From: Papiliotrema nemorosa
Lineage: Eukaryota; Basidiomycota; Tremellomycetes; Tremellales; Rhynchogastremaceae
Direction: 5' to 3'
NCBI GenBank assembly: GCA_032158125.1
Contig: JASKOT010000020.1
Location: 124,001 to 188,000, forward strand
Length of the DNA: 64,000 nt
Made by a program: the position numbers and the translations under genes. The stretch's first letter is position 1, and each line of letters starts with the position of its first letter. Shown here one piece after another: positions 53,734 to 64,000 of this stretch. The notes under the pieces are model-generated. The model did not search any database and had not been told where the DNA came from. It worked only from the letters and a program-made list of their open reading frames with translations.

Positions 53734-54042
53734 TGTCGAGTTACGTTTTAAGCCCCGACAGGTCGAAAAAGAAGGATGAACTGATGTCGAACCATTCACG
53801 AGCTTGCTTTATAAGGATTTGACCGGAAAATTGGGAAATGAAGATGCAGGAATCGCGCATCAAGAAAACAAGACATGTTCCGGCCGGCACATAAGGCACC
53901 GAGATCGGATAATCATCGGGTGATGAGCGTGACATTTCACTCCACCTCGGCCGATCAGGTAATGAGGCTGACATCTGCGTCTGTGTCGACCTGGTGCAAT
54001 ACACCTCTGAACGCTTGAGCTAGCCTTCACGCACCAGCAAGT
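53734..54042. promoter_or_regulatory. Divergent promoter, MFS / SRP72
   Basis: 309 bp shared upstream region. No clear TATA box or repeat. Confidence 0.4.
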
Positions 54043-55211
54043 ATGACCTCGAAATCATCCTCTCAACCCGTTCCAACAAAGAAGACCTGGACGCCTCGAC
54101 CACAGCGGCCGGCAGAGGAAAGACTGCCCAAGCTGTATCGAGGTCTGACGGACCAATTGGATGAGGGACACTTTGCGAACGCCATCAAGACATGCAGGAA
54201 GAGTACGTCAGGCGATGCCACATATAGTATGGATCACTGATGGTCAGTCCTCAACCTTGATCCCAAATCTGAGACGGCATTCCAGACGCTGCTCTTCCTG
54301 CACCTACAGACGGATGACTATGCCTCGGCTCTGGCCTCGCTAGACAAACCACCTTCGTCGGCTTCGCTCGATTTCGAAAGGGCTTACTGCTTGTATCGAT
54401 TGCATCGGGAACAGGAAGCCTTGCAAGAGCTGGGCAAGATAGCATCAAAGGGTCGAAAGGAAGAGCATCTGGAAGCACAGATTGTAAGTCTCTCTCTTCG
54501 CCGTCCAGCCGAGGGATACTGACTATGGCCAGTACTATCGCCTAGGTGACTATGCCAAGGCTCAGGACATATACGATGATCTTTTGGCGGGATGCGATTC
54601 TGTGAGCACTTGTCCGACGGTTTAGGCGAGACTATCGCTGATCTGGCAGTCCTCTGCCGAGCATCCGGACATTATTGACAATCTTTCGGCAACCACTTCT
54701 CACCTCGAATTTGACTCTCACGGATACCACTCTCACCTCTCCGCACCACTGTCTGCCGATATGGGGAGCTCTTCCCAGGCACATGTTCCGTCAGAAGCCG
54801 ATCTAGAGTCTTTCGTGCCCAGTCTTCCTACTGGATGGGCAACGGGCGGGGTGGAATCCGTGGTCAAGAAGTCTGTCGCGGCTGCTTCGGCACCTACAAA
54901 GGCAGGAAAGAGTGAGAAAGAGGGTGAACAGAAGAAGAGACGAAGACACAAGCTGCCAAAGGGTGCTGTGGAGGGACGAGCGTTCACCGAGGACGTGAGT
55001 AGGAAGGATTGTATAACGCGGTTTCCTGCTTATAACACAGCCCGACCGGTGGATGCCATTGAAGCAGCGTGCATCGTACATCACTGCGATGAGCAAGAAG
55101 AAGGGCCAAAATCTGAGCATGGGTACAGGAATGACTCAGGGAAGTACAGCACAAGCGGCTGCGTCTGGCGGAGGGGGAGGTGGAGGGAAGAAGAAGAAGG
55201 GGAAGAAGTAG
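54043..55211 (+). CDS. SRP72: SRP72, signal recognition particle subunit, unusually short
   Basis: The N-terminal TPR part reads LPKLYRGLTDQLDEGHFANA, ILNLDPKSETAFQTLLF, FERAYCLYRLHREQEALQEL, YYRLGDYAKAQDIYDDLL and NLSATTSHLEF. It then passes directly to the C-terminal RNA-binding part: KKRRRHKLPKGAVEGRAF, PDRWMPLKQRASY, and a Gly/Lys tail. PDPERWLP is the SRP72 signature. Total length is close to 310 residues, where SRP72 is usually 600-670; most of the central TPR superhelix is missing. SRP72 binds SRP68 and 7S RNA and helps target secretory proteins to the ER. All visible introns are canonical and the frame is intact, so this looks like a real short form. Confidence 0.85.
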
Positions 55212-56044
55212 TATCTGGATGCAAGATTTTCATCTATTGTCCATTATCGGTAGTAGCTCCGATGCATGAGTGTGCTGGCAATTCCTCGATTGACATCTGA
55301 TGAGAGTTGGAGGTCGAGGTTGAGGTTGAAGACCGCTTCCAGGGTGAGGGTGAGAATCTGAAGCACGGTCGCGCCTGATTTACTTCCCTCGTTGATTCAC
55401 CTCACCATCAACACTTGCCTTGCATGTCATCGCCTTTCAGAGATCTGCCTCATCATTGCGAGCATCCCTCATACCATCACGCATCCAATGTCGAGCAGTC
55501 AAATGCCTTTGGATCACTCAGAAGCGAGGGCGAGCAAGGGATGGAATCACCATGGCCCAACTTCGACACCCTTCTTCCACCTCACCACACCTTTCACCTA
55601 GAGTGTAAACAGGGGGGTCCGTGCGCGCATACGACACACTTCCATCTACCCCGTCACCCTTTCAAGAGCGCTTTATATCACATAATGAATAAGGAAAGGC
55701 CAGTGCGGTCCGAACACCTTCCCCGACCCCATCCCCACCCTGACGACTGATTTCTTTTCTGAACTCTTCTTTCTGCCTTTCTTCTTCCATCCTCTCACTC
55801 TATCCTCTCTGTCCTTCACCCTTCATCATTTCTTACTATCTCCTGTAACCTCACTCACCCGCACTCATACAGCGGATAAAGTAAGTTAGAAGAGTATAAT
55901 AACCATGCGCTGACGAGCCATAAAGAAGCGTCGAAGAAGGCCACAACAGCCTACCCAACGCGTATTTCCCTCTCCCTCTCCCCATTCGATCTCTTCCTAC
56001 TATCTAACTGACACTCACCTCCAGCCACCTTCTGCTCACCTCTC
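55212..56044. other. Intergenic and long C/T-rich leader
   Basis: 833 bp before the Mei2-like gene. 55750-56040 is strongly C/T-rich with repeated CTCACC/CTTC stretches, typical of a promoter or leader. No gene supported. Confidence 0.45.
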
Positions 56045-59000
56045 ATGGCTATCCCTCCAGAATCCCTCATCACTGAGTCGAAATTTATAGACGTAGGCGG
56101 AATGATTGGTAGGGTGGTAGACTCGAGCGCGAAGAGTCAGGTGAGGCTCGCAGCCCTTGTCGTAACCCCCCTACTTCTTGAGGAAGACCGGGTGCCCGCT
56201 GTACCATCTCCTCATGCTCGCGCATCTTCCCTCCTACCCTCTCGCCAACCTCGTTCTTCCTAAATTCCTCCTACCTTGACTCGACTCCCGCCCCGAACGA
56301 TATGTCTGACCACATAGACCCGTGGAGAAGCAGATGTAAAGGAGGATCCCTCGAGGTGAGTAATATCAGTGTTGATGTTTCACAACACAAGCATCGAACC
56401 TCATAGCCCCGCTACTCCCTGCTTGAGCAAAAACTGATGTGTTCAACAGAGTCACGAAACCTCGACCTTCTCCAGTCTCCCCTCGATCTCCATCGAACAG
56501 CTCCGGATCGGAGAAACTGGATGTTAGGGCGCCGTCAATGGTGTGTACAGCAATGCAAAGCGTCAGGATCCGCTAAGTTCAGTCTGCTGCTGACCTACAA
56601 TCCGCCTTGTCGCTTGTGGAGAATGTATACACGGAGCTCCCCGACATGACAATGCTCAAGCTGGAACAGGATGATTTCCTGGCGAATCAAGAGGCTATAC
56701 GAAAGGTGAGCTCAGCACGATATCTCATTGGTTGACCGGAACAGAATCAGATGCATGAGTATGCACGATCGTCGAGTAGCAAGAGTGAAGCTCTCTCAGC
56801 GAGAGAATATCCCTCAGAGCGATCGCATCGGAACCTCTCTTCTCGATACCACTCATGGAGCACGTCCTCGTCTAGTTGCCCTCCTACACCTGATCAAACA
56901 GCTACTTCACACCAATCGACCCCCTGGTCAAACGGCCTTCCAATTACGCCGAGGACACCTGATGTCTTTCTGACTCACGAAGCTTGGACCAACAGCGCCA
57001 CGACAGGTCATAACCGAAAGCCGAATCACATGGAGCCAGTGCTTGGCAGGGTCGCGCAGAGGCCGGCGAAAGCGACCCAGACGGGTCGATATCTCATGGT
57101 GCGTTCTGCCCTGAAATCTTTCATCTGACGCATAGATCTCAGGATTTCCCAGGAACACGACTCGTCTTCAAGTCCAGGAGTTGATCATGGTGAGAAATGG
57201 TCTGGTGAAGTATGGCTCATTTTCAGCGTTCGGGAGAGGTGAAGAATGTTATATACGATCACTTGGAAAGCAAGGGTTATGTGAGTATTCGTATGGAAGC
57301 CTATGGTTCTAGTGACTGACCCAAGGTCGTCGTGATTCTCTACGACTGCCGTGAAGCTGTCAAGCTCTATCGGTCCTTCAATTCTCTCGATGCATTGATC
57401 GCAGAAGGATTGTGGGCGAAGTTGCAGTGTTTTCCGATTGAGAAACAAGCGGTCGAAAAGGTCAAATGTCTTTGTGAATCCGCATTCGTGCGACTGATGA
57501 CGTAGGAGATGGGTGTAGAAATGCTCATCAAAGCGAGAGAAGACTATCTATCCGAAGCTGTGATAGTGATCCGGCTCAAGCATACTGAAGGAACTCCCCT
57601 AGCTGAACTTGAGGTGAGTGATCTCGCTCACGTGTCGCCTTGCAGCTCAACAACTAGCCAATCCTTCACAGTTTTGGCGACGTCGCTGAAGCAGTCCAGC
57701 TTTTTTCTGGAGAGGTACGCCTCGTTTCAACGTGCGATACATGCTGAAGACCTTCAGGTCGTGGTCGAGTATTTCGACTCCCGTCATGCGAAAGCGGCTA
57801 CTGCGGGTTTGCACAATGTGGGAACAGATCATATCTACTTTGATGTGAGAGAGTATTCGAATGACCCCTTCGATCACCCCGCGCAAGGCAAAGTTGCAGT
57901 AACAACCCACAGCGCTTCAAAGACCCTGGGCTCGGCAGCGTATCGACCGGGTAGCTTCTCATATGGTGACGCTTCCGATATCGTTTCTCCGAGACCGAGC
58001 TGGATATCTCCGCCAGCCGTCCCAGGCCGATCCAAGGATCATTATCAACCGTCGCCCATGTGGCCTACCACCTACAATGACACATCATATGACATGAGTG
58101 ATCATTCGAATCATTCGCTGGCCAACAAGCAGCCACTATATATCAGTCGAGTCAAATTCACCCCCGGTTACGACAATCATCCATATGACTTACTCAATTC
58201 GACCTCGGCGAGCCGAGCTCTGGTTCCTACTATGACACGTGGTATCATGAACGACATGGGCAGTGCTCGTGCCCAGATGCTTCGCGGTCATGGGCCAGGC
58301 GGTACATGGCAATTTAAGGCTCGACATAAGCCATCCCCAGGCAATGAGGTCATCCGGGAAAGGATCGTCACTGGTAGGTTGGACAGTGAGCGATGACTGA
58401 TGACAAGGCGCCGATCAACGAACCACGGTGATGGTCAAAGATGTGCCGGTAAGCGTCTACTGGGCCATCTCCCAGCACAATTTCGCTAACGGTCAGAACA
58501 AGCTATCGAGGGATGAACTCGTCCAGATCTTGAGAAGAGTTCGCATGCTTGATCGTGATCAAGGTCTCACTGACGATCAGACTGTCCCCGGCGGATTTGA
58601 CTTCGTGTATCTCCGATTTGACTTCGTCAACGGCTGCAATGTGAGTGTCTATATGAGGCTTTACTCATTGCAGGTGGGATATGCTTTTGTCAACTTCATT
58701 ACCACGGCAGCGTTGTGCCACTTTGTCGATCAGAAGGTGGGCAAGAAGTGGCATTTATTCTCGAGTGAGAAAGTTCTGCAGGTGGGATTCCCTTTCATCA
58801 TGTTGACGATGTCTGACAAACATAGGTGTCATACGCGGACATTCAGTGAGCGGTTTGTGTCTATCAGCTACCTCTGTCGCTGACGAAATGCAAGGGGAAA
58901 AGCTGCCTTGGTTGCAAAGTTCCGGTCAGTTTACCGAAGTCGGGCATGCGTGATACGATACTGATTCCCAGTAATTCGGAGGTAATGAACAAAGAGGAAT

Positions 59001-59376
59001 CATGGCGACCTCAAATCTTCTAGTATATGTCCTACCTGAGATTTTGATGACCTGGCTCACATTACAGCTCGAGCGGAACGATGCAGGGAGAGCCGGTGAG
59101 TCTGCGCTACACAATTATCGCCAATATGTGACCGCTGACAATCAGGGACCATTTCCACTTGTAAGAACAGAAAGTACGAATGTCCTGTACTCATCAGAGC
59201 CGGATCACCCACACCACCGACCTTCGGAGGCTGGCGCATCTACCTCTACGATCATGAGACGTGGGTGGACATTTGACACAAGGTCACGCTTACTCTTAGG
59301 ACCTCTCGACCACGCAAGATCTCCCTCAATATACGACTATGAATATGCCCCGAAGATGTTCGACAGTCGTTTCTAG
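56045..59376 (+). CDS. Mei2-like RNA-binding protein
   Basis: The first exon (MAIPPESLITESKFIDVGG) is spliced over a 180-nt intron to TRGEADVKEDPS. A Ser/Pro-rich part follows, then an RRM-like domain (ISGFPRNTTRLQVQELIM, GEVKNVIYDHLESKGYVVVILYD) and more disordered sequence. The hallmark is the C-terminal RRM: TTVMVKDVPNKLSRDELVQI, GGFDFVYLRFDFVNGCNVGY, WHLFSSEKVLQVSYADIQG, ALVAKFRNSSVMNKEESWRP and QIFYSSGTMQG. This is the special Mei2-type third RRM. In fission yeast Mei2 binds a non-coding RNA and drives meiosis. A role in sexual or stress development is likely here but inferred. About a dozen introns are seen. Confidence 0.9.
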
Positions 59377-60051
59377 ACGAGCCGACGGCGCTCTTCATGT
59401 TCTGCTTGACATTTGTTTCGCTTGGCGATGTCTGCCTTGCTTATCTCATTGTGACCTTTGATTTTCATTACCAGATTCCGACATTCCCGACAGAGCGTCT
59501 TCCGTCGCTGATTCCGTTACATTTCCGCACGCATCGCTCTTTCAATCGCCCGACTTTCCCTCGGCATCATGCTTCATTCAATGCCCTGTTCACCTCTTTC
59601 GCTGTATGATATGCTACTTCCGATTCTCGCGGTGCTCACCATCGCCTCACGGCTGACGGGCCTCCAGCCCTCACTCCATGGTTTCCATGTTCACTTCGGC
59701 ACACATTCTTGATCGAGATACATTCCAATCCCCAGATTGTACACACGCCTTTCCACTAGGTTCACAGGTCCCGATCGCATAGCATTCAGCATCAACAAAC
59801 CGAGACAGCAACAATCCATCGTGGAATCCGCACCGTCTAAGGCGTGTTTCCATAGCATCAAAGACATTTTCAGTTCAAGCAGATTTCATGCATCACAATT
59901 CATGTCCACCTGATGCGCAAGGGGTCGGCCAGGCACTTTGGACCAATGCTGCTTCCCCGTGTTGCTGAATTTGTCAAATGGGCGTTAACCGAAATGCATC
60001 AATGTGATAAGCTGTATCCTAAAGATTGATCTATGCCATGCTTCATGTCGC
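59377..60051. other. Intergenic
   Basis: 675 bp between two convergent 3' ends (Mei2-like and ARO1). No gene, repeat or RNA seen. Confidence 0.4.
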
Positions 60052-63000
60052 CTACTGCTCAAAGTACTTTGCCAAGACGGCCTTTCTGATCTTCTCCTTG
60101 GGAGCCTTCTTGCCTGTCCAAAGCTCAAACTGGACGTACCCCTGCAAACAAAGGATCTCCACTCCAGAAACGACCTTCCACCCAGACTTTTGCTCTGCTA
60201 ATTGCAACAGAGCCGTCTTGTAGGGTTTATAAGCCATGTCAATGACGACACCCTCTTTCGCCGCGAGGACCACCCCTGAATCAACAAAGATCCCGTCTCC
60301 TCCTTTGGTAGTTGTGAGGCTATCGCCCGGAACGGTCGAGACGATGATGTGCGGTGCGGCAGGGAGGTCCGAGAGGGAAGTGATCGGTTCAATGTTGTAT
60401 TCCGAAGGGAAAGATTCCTTGACCTTGAGAGCATTCTCGGGAGTCCGGTTGAACAAGAGAATCTGGGAAGCGCCGATTTGTTTCAGAGCGTAGATGGCGG
60501 CTCGACACGTTCCTCCTGCACCAATGACAAGGCCTGTCAAAGCATCTGGGGATGTAGCGAGATTCAATTTGGCAGCAGTCGCGATAGCTTGCCAGTCTGT
60601 GTTCTCGCCTGTCAAACTTCGTTTTCCTCCGGATAATTTTGGGACAACAGTATTGACTGCCCCGATGAGCTTTGCGTCGGGAGAAACCGAGTCGAGATGA
60701 GGGATGATATCGAGTTTGAGAGGAATGGTCACTGATGCTCCGCCAAAGTCGTCCGATGAGATGATATCCAACACGGCTTGATCGACCTGTGCAGATTCAT
60801 GCTTGTCGTAGTAGTGTGGCAGACCCAATGCCTCGAACCCCGTGTTGTGTAATGTGGGCGAGACTGATGCTCCGATCGGACTGCCGAACAGGAAGAATCG
60901 CTTTCGACTTGCCAATCCCAACAACCCTCGAGCCGTGTTTACTTCCTTTGCGGAGAGTTGACCCGGAGCAGCTCGACTGGGTAACAGCGGATGTGTCACA
61001 GGTGTCAAGATGGGATTATGTATCCTAGAGAATTGACCTTTGGAGCCCATGTTGATAGCCAAGAAAGGTTTGCCCTGCTTTGATTCGACAAAAGACGCAA
61101 GGGCATAGTTGTCGCTCATCGACTTCGCAGTTCCGACAATTTTGACGACATCACCGTACTTTGCGCAAAGAGCGTATTTGTCCTTGACCTCCTGTCCATT
61201 CCATGCCATCTTGCCGGTCCAGTCGTGCCAAGACGCGATGATGTGCGAGGTGCCTTTGCTTGACACCACTTGGTCAAGCAGGGAAGCCTTCCAGCCGACC
61301 TCGAGATCGACATACTCACATCCTGATCGCAAACCGAGGGTGACCATTTCTAGGTACGCCTGAGGGTCGTCGGAGGGTGCCATACCACCTTGATCTTTGC
61401 TTCGGACCGAGAACACGATGGGTAAGCTGGTAGCCAATCGCAAAGTCGCAAGCTGTTTGGCAACGTATTCCCTAGGAGGAGCGAGGGGACTCGATGGCGG
61501 CTTGCCGTCCGCAGCCAGAAGGTCGACTCGAAGTTCGATGGCGTCGACACCTTCTGTCAACTCATCGATGTTATCCAATGCAGGGATAATATCCGGGAAC
61601 GTCAATGCCAAGAATGCAGTCGGGTTCGAGACGTCCAAAGTTGGGCGGTTGGATTTTCTGCCGGTAACAAAGCTGAAGAATCGATCACATTCCCTATGCA
61701 TCGCAGCATGGTGATCCTGCTGCGTCTGCTTGCCGAACGGTTGCAGGGTGTTGAAGAACTCGTGTGACGAACATTCTCGGTACCACGGCTGTCGTCGCTT
61801 CCAAACTTGGGCAAAGCTTTCTCCCCAGTTGGGTCTCTCAGCAGTAGAACCGATAGCGTCAAGGTACCCTTCGATCGACGCTTCTTCTCTCGTAATGTGC
61901 ACCACGACTCCACCCTTCTTGACGTAGTCGACAAGCATCTGCCTTGCTTCTGAGGTTTCGACTATTCCACCTCCAAGACCGATCACATGATTGCCTTGTT
62001 TCTCTGCGACGAATTTTCTTAGGATCTCCGTTTCTGTCCGTCGGAAGGCCGCCCAGTCGTTTGCAGCTACAAATTGCGAGACAGACATCTTGGTTTCGGC
62101 TGCAAAGACGTCGTCAGCATCGGTGTATTCACCGCCCAAGACATCTGCGACTTGTCTGCCGAGATAGGTCTTGCCTGCGCCTCGCATGCCAATCAGGAAG
62201 ATTGGATGCGCTTGAGCTTCGACAGTTGGTGCAGAACTCGAGGTCGACGCGGAAGCTTCCGAAGCAGGTTGGAGGTCCACCCCCTCCACAGCGATACCAA
62301 TCTGGATATCAGCTCTGCATAACCAGCCTTGAACAAACTTACCTGATTCTGCAGATCGTCAAAGAAGTTTGGCCAAGTTTTTGCGACGCATCGCTTTTCC
62401 TCGATGATAGTCTTGTCGATGATGCATGACAACACAGCAAACGCCATGGCCACTCGGTGGTCGTCGTAGCAATGAATCGAAGCACCTCGGTTGAGTTGAG
62501 TGTGAGCTCTACCGAAAACGATGATCCCATCGTCGAATTCGTCCGTTTCGACACCAAACTTAGCTGATCATGAGCCAAAGTTACGAGACCCGAAATCTAC
62601 TTACCGAGCTGATCTCGCATGGCTTGAATACGGTTACACTCCTTGACTCGCTGATTGGCGATCCCATAGATGCGCGAGCCTTCTTTGCGCAGTCCATCGA
62701 CCTCTCGACCAGCAGCGCATGGAGTCGTAGCGACGGCAGCAAGAACTGATGCAGTCAAAAAGGCATCCGTCATGGGCTCCATGTCGACATTGCCCAATGC
62801 TTTGAGCTGTCCGACAGGAGGTCCAGTGACCGTAGTCGACGTAGCAGTCTGCTCGACGGTGCAACCCATGGGCTCGAGGACCTCTTTAGCGAATCGAGCA
62901 TCCCCTTGAAGAGATGAAGAGCCGATGTTCGAGATGGTGCAGGTGGTCCCAGTGATAGCGGCAATAGCGAGAGGGTAGGTAGCAGACGAAGCGTCCGATT

Positions 63001-64000
63001 CGACATTGTAGACTTCTGGATTGACATAGATACCCTTTGGAATCTTGTACACCTCAAGGAGCTTGCCATCAGCGCCAGTCTGTCGAGCGACGTCGATGCC
63101 GAATTCTTTCATCATCGCAATGGTCATGTCGATGTATGGTTGAGAGATGACCTGACCTCCAGTAAGTTCCAACGTGATCGCCTCTTGGGCGTATGGTGCG
63201 CAAAGGAGAATAGAAGAAACGTATTGACTAGACACACTCGCTGCGAGTTTGATGTGTCCTCCTTTGAGACCATTGGGAGCAATCGAAAGGGGAAGACAAC
63301 CTTCGCCTTCCAGGTAGTCCACCGCGGCTCCGTTCTCTCGCAAAGCATCGACAAGAGGACCGATGGGACGTTGCTTCATTCGAGCGTTACCGGTGATGGT
63401 GGTGGTAGTGGCCGAGGACAACGTGCCCGAGACGATTGTACATACGGTCGTGAGGAATCGAGCAGCGGTTCCCGCGTTACCGAGGTAGAGTGCCTTGCCA
63501 CCGTTGGGTACCGTCAAACTGCCTTGACCACCCGCGACGACGACTGTGTCTCCTCCATCCTCCCAGCTGAAGTCGGCGCCCTGGAGTAAGCACTGCGATT
63601 TGCCGAATATGCTCGACTCACCTTGAGTTCAGCCAATGCGTTCATCATGACGGCGGTATCGTCAGAGTGAAGCAGGTTTCGGACCCGGCATGTACCTTTG
63701 CCCAGAGCAGCGAGCACTAAGGCTCGATTTGAGATACTCTTGCTTCCAGGTGTGGCCATGGTGACGGGAGACTTGCTGGGCGAGGCAGAGATCACGGTCG
63801 CGGCTTCACACAATACTCGGCGGATGACATCGTCCTTGACGACGGTAGCCTTCTCTTCCCAGGTCTTTCCGATTCGAGAAAGGAGGACAATCTTCTTGTT
63901 CCCTCCCGAGTTCTTCTTGTCGATGGCCATGATATCGATCAATCGATCGACTGTCAAGCCAGAAGCAGCAGGAAGCGATGCGATTCGTCGATCCGAGAGG
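60052..64000 (-). CDS. ARO1: Pentafunctional AROM polypeptide (5' end outside window)
   Basis: Exons in transcript order are 63622-64000 (partial), 62605-63580, 62343-62563 and 60052-62301; introns are 41 nt each. The first visible residues ([17 protein letters not shown]) close the dehydroquinate synthase domain. EPSP synthase follows ([47 protein letters not shown]). Then come shikimate kinase ([19 protein letters not shown]), type I dehydroquinase (ELRVDLLA; Schiff-base Lys in KIVGTAKS) and shikimate dehydrogenase ([30 protein letters not shown]). The end is [10 protein letters not shown]. The fused enzyme runs steps 2-6 of the shikimate pathway in the cytosol. All domains look intact. Confidence 0.97.

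Noticed and set aside
60052..62289. 745-codon open frame as a separate three-domain gene
   Set aside because: It is the last exon of the AROM gene; a 41-nt intron at 62302-62342 joins it in frame to the EPSP synthase part.

Overview
This is nuclear DNA from a fungus, most likely a basidiomycete yeast of the Tremellomycetes (Cryptococcus/Kwoniella-like). The evidence is gene-dense DNA, many very short introns (mostly 35-60 nt) with GT..AG ends and CTGAC/CTAAC-like branch sites, C/T-rich leaders before start codons, a pentafunctional AROM gene, and a fungal gene set (SIP5, NOP2, RFT1, ARP8, SRP72). The assignment is by gene style only, not by marker-gene comparison. I found no ribosomal RNA, complete tRNA, CRISPR array, transposon or viral gene.

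Layout. 0-19 kb is mostly housekeeping: a G3BP/Bre5-type protein (cut by the window start), a Ser/Pro-rich orphan, GPN2, a possible ASCH-domain protein, a bestrophin head-to-head with RFT1, ARP8, a small orphan, NOP2, a MAT2B-like reductase and tubulin cofactor B. 19-26.4 kb looks accessory: a cluster of three genes sharing a SANT-like module, a ferroportin with an in-frame hexapeptide minisatellite, and two diverged copies of an orphan protein. 26.4-38.8 kb holds a CCDC47-type ER protein, an SH3BGR-like thioredoxin-fold protein, a small orphan, a WrbA-type quinone reductase, a TLC-domain membrane protein, an alpha/beta hydrolase, the ASC-1/TRIP4 homologue and SIP5. 38.8-51.7 kb holds a GT18-like glycosyltransferase, a small putative mitochondrial protein, a cytochrome b5/acyl-CoA dehydrogenase fusion, a second ferroportin, a GH43 glycosidase and a 1.7 kb gap with tiny reading frames. 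51.7-64 kb holds a DHA2-type MFS transporter, a short SRP72, a Mei2-like RNA-binding protein and the 3' part of ARO1.

There is no single operon-like system; adjacent genes mostly serve unrelated pathways. The most notable structural features are: (i) a duplicated SANT-like module in which one copy of a homologous intron uses a GC donor while its sisters use GT; (ii) coding micro-exons of 6 and 18 nt in the WrbA-type gene and 5 nt in the TLC gene; (iii) a start codon split by an intron; (iv) an SRP72 lacking most of its central TPR region; (v) two ferroportin paralogues 22 kb apart.

Exon boundaries were read by eye from splice signals, reading frame and family homology. Where every junction was traced the exons are listed; elsewhere only the span should be trusted.
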